Positions 1 through 5,759 of a stretch of 5,759 nucleotides of DNA are shown here, piece after piece. The position numbers were made by a program, and so were the translations under genes. Each line of letters starts with the position of its first letter. Positions within the stretch are counted from its first letter, which is position 1. A model generated the notes under the pieces. That model saw only the letters and a list, made by a program, of their open reading frames with translations, was not told the origin of the DNA and ran no database searches. The stretch comes from an uncultured beta proteobacterium (GTDB lineage Bacteria > Pseudomonadota > Gammaproteobacteria > Burkholderiales > Burkholderiaceae_C): the NCBI GenBank assembly GCA_903870955.1, contig CAIQEX010000383.1, positions 1-5,759 on the forward strand, given 5' to 3'.

Positions 1-312
1 CTCATACGGGTTACCCGGACGGTCATACAGACCGGGTGCTACCAGCACATAGGCGTAGACCGTGTGGGTCTCGTTGCCCAAAGCAGGCAAGAACCCAAAC
101 ATGACCTCCACCGCCTCGCCCCAGGGCGTACCAAAGGAGCCCACCCGCACGGGGTCTTTCAGGCCCGCCAGAATTGCCGGAAATCCAGGCAACAAAACCC
201 GGACATCACAGCCCTGACTTTGCAGCGCAATCGGCAGTGCTCCGGCGATATCGGCCAGGCCGCCGGTTTTGAGTAAGGGAAATATCTCGGCACTGACCTG
301 AAGTATGCGCAT
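1..312 (-). CDS. glgA: Glycogen synthase GlgA, N-terminal part (partial)
   Basis: The first 104 codons of a gene that runs off the left edge. GlgA (EC 2.4.1.21, GT5, GT-B fold) moves glucose from ADP-glucose to the non-reducing end of an alpha-1,4-glucan. The protein begins [21 protein letters not shown]. The KTGGLAD motif (15-21) contains the conserved K15 that binds ADP-glucose in the bacterial enzyme. Further matches to the E. coli protein as I recall it are [18 protein letters not shown] and [10 protein letters not shown] (95-104). The full protein would be ~480 residues, so about a fifth is visible and the C-terminal catalytic half cannot be checked. ATG at 312 is the only plausible start because the family motif begins right after it. 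Its Shine-Dalgarno sequence is weak: a lone GGA about 12 nt upstream, next to a small CTGG/CCAG hairpin. glgC ends 35 bp upstream, so the two are probably co-transcribed. Confidence 0.96.
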   Translation of the reverse strand, partial: MRILQVSAEIFPLLKTGGLADIAGALPIALQSQGCDVRVLLPGFPAILAGLKDPVRVGSFGTPWGEAVEVMFGFLPALGNETHTVYAYVLVAPGLYDRPGNPYE

Positions 313-347
313 GGGACTGGGGTTCCAGGGTGGGTGGTTGACCGGTG

Positions 348-1646
348 TTATTTGGCTAGGCGATTGAGCATTTCGCGCGTCACCAGAACCACACCGTTTT
401 CGCTGCGCTCAAAGCGTGCGGCGTCCAGTGCCGCATCTTCGCCAATGACCAAGCCATCGGGCAAATCGCAACCCCGATCGACCACGATTTTGCTCAGGCG
501 GCAATTGCGACCGATGGTGACCTCAGGCAACAACACGGCTTGGTCGATGGTGCAGTAGGAGTGAATCCGCACGCTGGAGAAGAGCACCGAATTGCTGACC
601 ACCGAGCCCGACACAATGCAGCCACCCGAGACCATGGTGTTGATGGCCTGGCCATGTTTGCCGTCGGCGTCCTGCACAAACTTGGCCGGTGGCAACTGGC
701 GCTGGCTGGTCCATATGGGCCAGTTGGTGTCGTAAATATCGAGTTCGGGGGTCACGGACGCCAGGTCCAGATTGGCCTCCCAGAAGGCATCGATCGTGCC
801 CACATCGCGCCAGTAGGGGATGGCGTCGGGCGTCGATGAGACGCAGGACATGGAAAAGGGGTGGGCAATCGCCCGGCCTTCTGCCACCACCTGCGGAATA
901 ACGTCTTTGCCGAAGTCGTGGCTGGAGCCCGGGTTGGCAATATCGGCATTCAGCAGGTCATACAGGTATTGGGCGTTGAAGATGTAAATCCCCATGCTGG
1001 CCAGCGACACGGCGTCATTGCCGGGCATGGGCGGTGGGTCGGCCGGTTTTTCGACAAACTCGATGATCTTGCGGTTTTCGTCCACGGCCATGACGCCAAA
1101 GGCGCTGGCCTCATCGCGCGGTACTTCGATGCACCCGACGGTGCAGCCCGCACCGCTTCGCACATGGTCGGCCAGCATCAGCGAATAGTCCATTTTGTAG
1201 ATATGGTCGCCCGCCAGCACCACCACATATTCGGGGTTGCTGCCCTGGATGATGTCGATGTTCTGGTAGATGGCGTCGGCCGTGCCGCGGTACCAGTGTT
1301 CTTCGTCCAGGCGCTGCTGCGCGGGCAGCAGGTCCACCATTTCATTCAGTTCGGCACGCAAAAAGCTCCAGCCGCGCTGCAGGTGGCGCAGCAGGGAGTG
1401 TGATTTGTACTGGGTGATCACGCCAATGCGGCGGATACCTGAGTTCACGCAGTTGGACAGCGCAAAGTCAATGATGCGGAACTTGCCACCAAAATACACG
1501 GCGGGTTTGGCACGTCGGTCGGTCAGTTGCTTCAGGCGCGAGCCGCGTCCGCCTGCCAGCACCAGCGCGATCGTGCGACGAACCAGCATATGCGGTTGCA
1601 TCAGACGGTCTTGCTGGTTGTTGTGGGTGGTGTCTAGCAAATTCAT
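348..1646 (-). CDS. glgC: Glucose-1-phosphate adenylyltransferase (ADP-glucose pyrophosphorylase) GlgC
   Basis: GlgC (EC 2.7.7.27) makes ADP-glucose and PPi from glucose-1-P and ATP. It is the committed and allosterically controlled step of glycogen synthesis, and it works as a cytoplasmic tetramer. The 432 residues match the usual length (E. coli 431). The nucleotidyltransferase domain covers ~24-300, with the loop [21 protein letters not shown] at 30-50, WYRGTADA at 118-125, AGDHIYKMD at 145-153 (D147 aligns with E. coli catalytic D142) and FVEKPADPP at 197-205 (K200 aligns with E. coli glucose-1-P-binding K195). A left-handed beta-helix C-terminal domain follows from ~320, including [12 protein letters not shown] and [14 protein letters not shown]. 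The residue aligned with the fructose-1,6-bisphosphate-binding K39 of E. coli is R44. The start at 1646 is supported by an AAGGAG 5 nt upstream; a later in-frame ATG (codon 16) has no such support. It ends in TAA, 35 bp before glgA. Confidence 0.98.
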   Translation of the reverse strand: MNLLDTTHNNQQDRLMQPHMLVRRTIALVLAGGRGSRLKQLTDRRAKPAVYFGGKFRIIDFALSNCVNSGIRRIGVITQYKSHSLLRHLQRGWSFLRAELNEMVDLLPAQQRLDEEHWYRGTADAIYQNIDIIQGSNPEYVVVLAGDHIYKMDYSLMLADHVRSGAGCTVGCIEVPRDEASAFGVMAVDENRKIIEFVEKPADPPPMPGNDAVSLASMGIYIFNAQYLYDLLNADIANPGSSHDFGKDVIPQVVAEGRAIAHPFSMSCVSSTPDAIPYWRDVGTIDAFWEANLDLASVTPELDIYDTNWPIWTSQRQLPPAKFVQDADGKHGQAINTMVSGGCIVSGSVVSNSVLFSSVRIHSYCTIDQAVLLPEVTIGRNCRLSKIVVDRGCDLPDGLVIGEDAALDAARFERSENGVVLVTREMLNRLAK

Positions 1647-1694
1647 GGTGTCTCCTTTTTTTGAATCATCCAGGTTTTTCTTGAAAAGCGCAGC
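1647..1694 (-). promoter_or_regulatory. pgm-glgC intergenic leader with two GGA motifs (possible CsrA-type site)
   Basis: This 48-bp gap is the longest in the cluster and is more A-rich in the sense strand than the coding DNA around it. It carries two GGA trinucleotides in the transcript, at 1671-1669 (CTGGATGA) and 1655-1653 (AAGGAGA, inside the Shine-Dalgarno), 16 nt apart. In E. coli, CsrA represses glgC by binding GGA-containing sites in its leader, one of them over the Shine-Dalgarno. The arrangement here is compatible with that but proves nothing, since any Shine-Dalgarno contains GGA. I see no good -35/-10 pair and no terminator hairpin in the gap. Confidence 0.25.
1652..1657 (-). promoter_or_regulatory. 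Strong ribosome binding site of glgC
   Basis: Read on the minus strand, an AAGGAG lies 5 nt (ACACC) before the glgC ATG and is preceded by a run of As. It is the only convincing Shine-Dalgarno sequence before any of the four starts in this window. It fixes the glgC start at 1646 and suggests that glgC is translated independently of pgm, in contrast to glgX and pgm. Confidence 0.85.
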
Positions 1695-3338
<1,644 letters not shown>

Positions 3339-5438
3339 TCAAGGTTGACGTGATGCAATGAACAGGGGTTGGCTGCTGGCCAGCCACAGGCAGGCGGGCG
3401 GCAGGTTTTCTTCGGCCACCAACAGATGGTCTGACGTTGCGCCTGTGCTGGTGTCGATATGCCGTATCCAGTTGCCCGCTGGCAAGCGAAATCGTGCTGC
3501 CTGCTCCGAGGCGTTGATGAGTAGCAAGCAGGCCGCATGGCCTTCGTCTGGCTCCGCGAGTTCCACGCTCAAGTGCAGCATCAGGGCGCGTTGATGGCCA
3601 TCATTCCAGGCGTCGTGCGACAACGCTGTGGTGTCGGGCATGGACCAGCGTGCAATCACCGTCCCGGCGGGGCCGTCAGCCTGCCACCAGGCGCGGGCCT
3701 GCAGCGCTTGGCGCTGTTGGCGCGCACGCAGTAGGTGTCCGACAAAGCGGCTCAGTTCAAGGTCTGCATCCTGCCAGTTGAGCCAGGTGCTGGCATTGTC
3801 CTGGCAGTACGCGTTGTTGTTGCCCTGCTGGCTGTGGCCGATGTCGTCCCCGGCTAACAACATCGGCGTACCCAGCGAGAACACGGTGGCGGCCAGTAGG
3901 GCGCGCTTGCGCTGCAGCCTTTGCGTCTGAATGTCCGGGTTGTTGCTGGGACCTTCCACGCCGAAATTGCGGCTCAGGTTGTGGCCATGGCCGTCGCGGT
4001 TGTGTTCGCCGTTGGCTTCGTTGTGACGGTGTTCATAGCTGACCAGATCGGTGAGGTTGAAGCCGTCATGCGCGGTTACGAAATTGACGCTGGCATTGGG
4101 GCCACGTCGCTGCGGGTTGAAGGCCTCGGTCGAACCGGCCAGGCGTTGCGCCAGGGCACCCAGATGCTCCTGTCCACACAACCAGAAAGCTCTTTGCGTG
4201 TCGCGAAACTTGTCATTCCACTCCAGCCATCCGGGTGGGAAAGCGCCCAGTTGGTAGCCACCGGGGCCGATGTCCCAGGGCTCGGCGACCATCAGTCTGG
4301 AAGCCAGCACCGGGTCTTGGGCGATGGCCATCAAGAACGCCGCATTGCTGGCCACCTGATAACTGTTGCGCTGGTCGCCGCGTGCCAAGACCGGTGCCAA
4401 ATCAAAACGAAACCCATCGACCCCGAACTCTTCCACCCAGAGGCGCAGGCTGTCCATCACGGTGCGCAGAACCAAGGGCTGATTCAGGTTGACGCAGTTG
4501 CCGCAGCCGGTCCAGTTGATATAGCGCGCCGGATCGTGGGGCTCCAGATGGTAGTAGGTCGCGTTGTCGATACCGCGCAGGCTCAATGTGGGGCCGAACT
4601 CATCGGTTTCGGCGGTGTGGTTGTAGACCACGTCCAGAATCACTTCCAGGCCGGCTTGGTGCAGCACGTCCACCAGTTGCCTGAATTCGCTGCGCGGACT
4701 TGTGCCTTGTGTGCCGCTCCAATAGCGGGTCTCCGGTGCGCTCCAGGCAATCGGGCTGTAGCCCCAGTAATTGGTCAGCCCCAGCTTGAGAAGGCGCGAT
4801 TCATCGGCGCGCTGGGCCACCGGCATCAGGCTCAGGGTGGTGACGCCGAGTGCTTTGAGGTGGGCAATCGCCGCAGGGTGAGCCAGACCGGCATAGGTGC
4901 CGCGCAAGGCAGGTGGTACATCGGGATGCAGGGCGGTGAAGCCTTTGGTATGCAGTTCATAAATGACCCTTTGTGCCGGGTCTACCCGCACACCGGGCGG
5001 GGGCGTGCCGAGATCGGCCACGACGCGGGCCTTGAGCGCTACCGCGGCGTTGTCGCGCGAATCTGCCTGTGACGGGTCTAGCGGGTCATGACCGAGGTGA
5101 ATGTCCTGTCCTTGGTAGTTGCCCACGACTTCACGGGCGTACGGATCCAACATCAATTTCGCCGGGTTGAAGCGGTGACCAAGATGCGGTGCCCATGGGC
5201 CGTGGACGCGCCAACCATAGACCAACTCCGCCTTTGCGCCAGGCAAAAATGCGTGCCAGACACCATCGGTCTTGTGGGGTATCCAATGCCGGGCCGTTTC
5301 AAGCTGGCCATGGGCATCAAACAGGCATAACTCGACAGCGTGGGCATGCGGAGCGGCCAAGCAGAAATTGACGCCTTCCGGCTCCAGGGTGGCGCCTAGC
5401 TTTCGGGTGTGACCTTGGGTAAGCACCATGTTTTGCAC
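3339..5438 (-). CDS. glgX: Glycogen debranching enzyme GlgX
   Basis: GlgX (EC 3.2.1.196, GH13 isoamylase type) hydrolyses alpha-1,6 branches of phosphorylase-trimmed glycogen in the cytoplasm. Up to 699 residues are encoded, somewhat longer than the ~657 of E. coli. Residues ~12-100 look like a CBM48 N-terminal domain (GATLEPEGVNFCLAAP, YGWRVHGPW, then NPAKLMLDPYA). The GH13 barrel follows: region I DVVYNH (269-274), region II GFRFDLAPV with likely nucleophile D346, region III VAEPWD with likely acid/base E386, and region IV VTAHDGF with likely stabiliser D458. The family signature QQGNNNAYCQDN is at ~537-548, and a C-terminal beta domain follows to 699. The first codon is uncertain: GTG at 5438 gives MQNMVLTQG, while ATG at 5429 gives MVLTQG. 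Neither has a good Shine-Dalgarno sequence, so coupling to glgB (20 bp upstream) is likely. The gene ends in TGA, 12 bp before pgm. A GDD replaces the GDE I recall in E. coli just before the signature. Confidence 0.96.
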   Translation of the reverse strand: MQNMVLTQGHTRKLGATLEPEGVNFCLAAPHAHAVELCLFDAHGQLETARHWIPHKTDGVWHAFLPGAKAELVYGWRVHGPWAPHLGHRFNPAKLMLDPYAREVVGNYQGQDIHLGHDPLDPSQADSRDNAAVALKARVVADLGTPPPGVRVDPAQRVIYELHTKGFTALHPDVPPALRGTYAGLAHPAAIAHLKALGVTTLSLMPVAQRADESRLLKLGLTNYWGYSPIAWSAPETRYWSGTQGTSPRSEFRQLVDVLHQAGLEVILDVVYNHTAETDEFGPTLSLRGIDNATYYHLEPHDPARYINWTGCGNCVNLNQPLVLRTVMDSLRLWVEEFGVDGFRFDLAPVLARGDQRNSYQVASNAAFLMAIAQDPVLASRLMVAEPWDIGPGGYQLGAFPPGWLEWNDKFRDTQRAFWLCGQEHLGALAQRLAGSTEAFNPQRRGPNASVNFVTAHDGFNLTDLVSYEHRHNEANGEHNRDGHGHNLSRNFGVEGPSNNPDIQTQRLQRKRALLAATVFSLGTPMLLAGDDIGHSQQGNNNAYCQDNASTWLNWQDADLELSRFVGHLLRARQQRQALQARAWWQADGPAGTVIARWSMPDTTALSHDAWNDGHQRALMLHLSVELAEPDEGHAACLLLINASEQAARFRLPAGNWIRHIDTSTGATSDHLLVAEENLPPACLWLASSQPLFIASRQP

Positions 5439-5458
5439 TGTACTGTTGGGCGGCGCGC

Positions 5459-5759
5459 CTAAACGGCAACTTTCGTCAGCATCACCGTGGAGAGCGGTGG
5501 CAGTGTCAGCATGACTGAGTTTTGTTGGTGGTGTGCGCTCTGTGTGCTGGTGTGCAGCGTGCCGTTTGCCAAATCGCTACCGCCATAAATCGCCAGGTCC
5601 GAGTTGATGGTTTCAACCCACTCACCGGCTTGGGGCACGCCCAGGCGGTAACCGTGGCGTGGTACGGGCGTAAAGTTGCAAACCACCACAGCACAACTGC
5701 CGTCTTCGCCCCAACGGGCGAACGCGATGATGCTTTGCGCTGCGTCGTTGTGTGAAATC
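5459..5759 (-). CDS. glgB: 1,4-alpha-glucan branching enzyme GlgB, C-terminal end (partial)
   Basis: This is the last ~99 codons of a gene that enters from the right edge and ends with TAG at 5461-5459. GlgB (EC 2.4.1.18, GH13) cuts alpha-1,4 glucan chains and rejoins them as alpha-1,6 branches in cytoplasmic glycogen. The visible part is the C-terminal all-beta domain. It starts in the stretch ISHNDAAQSIIAFARWGEDG and contains CNFTPVPRHGYRLGVPQAGEW and the terminal LTLPPLSTVML. These match the E. coli GlgB tail (SNFTPVPRHDYRFG, then LTLPPLATIWL) as I recall it. The catalytic GH13 barrel lies outside the window, so activity cannot be judged here. The gene is first in the visible order and is followed 20 bp later by glgX. 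The call is firm because the motif and the neighbourhood agree; the only real limit is truncation by the window edge. Confidence 0.95.
   Translation of the reverse strand, partial: ISHNDAAQSIIAFARWGEDGSCAVVVCNFTPVPRHGYRLGVPQAGEWVETINSDLAIYGGSDLANGTLHTSTQSAHHQQNSVMLTLPPLSTVMLTKVAV

Noticed and set aside
1656..1685. T-rich runs on the plus strand between glgC and pgm, considered as a rho-independent terminator.
   Set aside because: The only possible stem is TTTT/AAAA-like with a 4-nt loop and no GC-rich part, so it would not terminate transcription; on the sense strand the runs are As beside the glgC Shine-Dalgarno.
1647..1694. Possible sigma-70 promoter directly before glgC.
   Set aside because: No -35/-10 pair with acceptable match and spacing could be found by eye; the sequence is better explained as a leader with a ribosome binding site.
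3921..5072. A 383-codon open frame on the plus strand, antisense to glgX.
   Set aside because: It lies wholly within a well-supported GH13 gene, its translation shows no recognisable domain, and long antisense frames are expected opposite GC-rich coding sequence.
5452..5459. Perfect 8-bp palindrome GGCGCGCC at the glgB-glgX junction.
   Set aside because: Too short and GC-biased to call an operator or terminator; it has no T-run and can arise by chance in GC-rich DNA.

Overview
The window is an ordinary bacterial glycogen-metabolism gene cluster, all on the minus strand. In transcription order (high to low coordinates) it holds the 3' end of glgB (branching enzyme), complete glgX (debranching enzyme), complete pgm (phosphoglucomutase), complete glgC (ADP-glucose pyrophosphorylase) and the 5' end of glgA (glycogen synthase). 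The two outer genes are cut only by the window edges. No frameshift or internal stop is visible in any of the five genes.

Layout: the gaps between genes are 20 bp (glgB-glgX), 12 bp (glgX-pgm), 48 bp (pgm-glgC) and 35 bp (glgC-glgA). This spacing, with no convincing terminator between genes, suggests one polycistronic unit. Only glgC has a clear Shine-Dalgarno sequence. The others probably depend partly on translational coupling. I saw no RNA genes, mobile elements, CRISPR arrays or long repeats, and there is no non-coding stretch over 50 bp.

How the genes work together: Pgm interconverts glucose-6-P and glucose-1-P. GlgC turns glucose-1-P plus ATP into ADP-glucose. GlgA adds the glucose to a growing alpha-1,4 chain, GlgB introduces alpha-1,6 branches, and GlgX removes short branches during breakdown. 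No glycogen phosphorylase (glgP) lies within the window.

Organism: the GlgA, GlgC and GlgB segments closely resemble the proteobacterial (E. coli-like) forms. Pgm instead belongs to the PGM1-like subfamily known from Agrobacterium and eukaryotes. The GC-rich coding sequence and the gene order suggest a betaproteobacterium, possibly Burkholderiales/Comamonadaceae. That placement is inference from memory of family sequences. I found no evidence of a previously undescribed system; the points worth a second look concern regulation of the glgC leader, start sites and a few residue substitutions.
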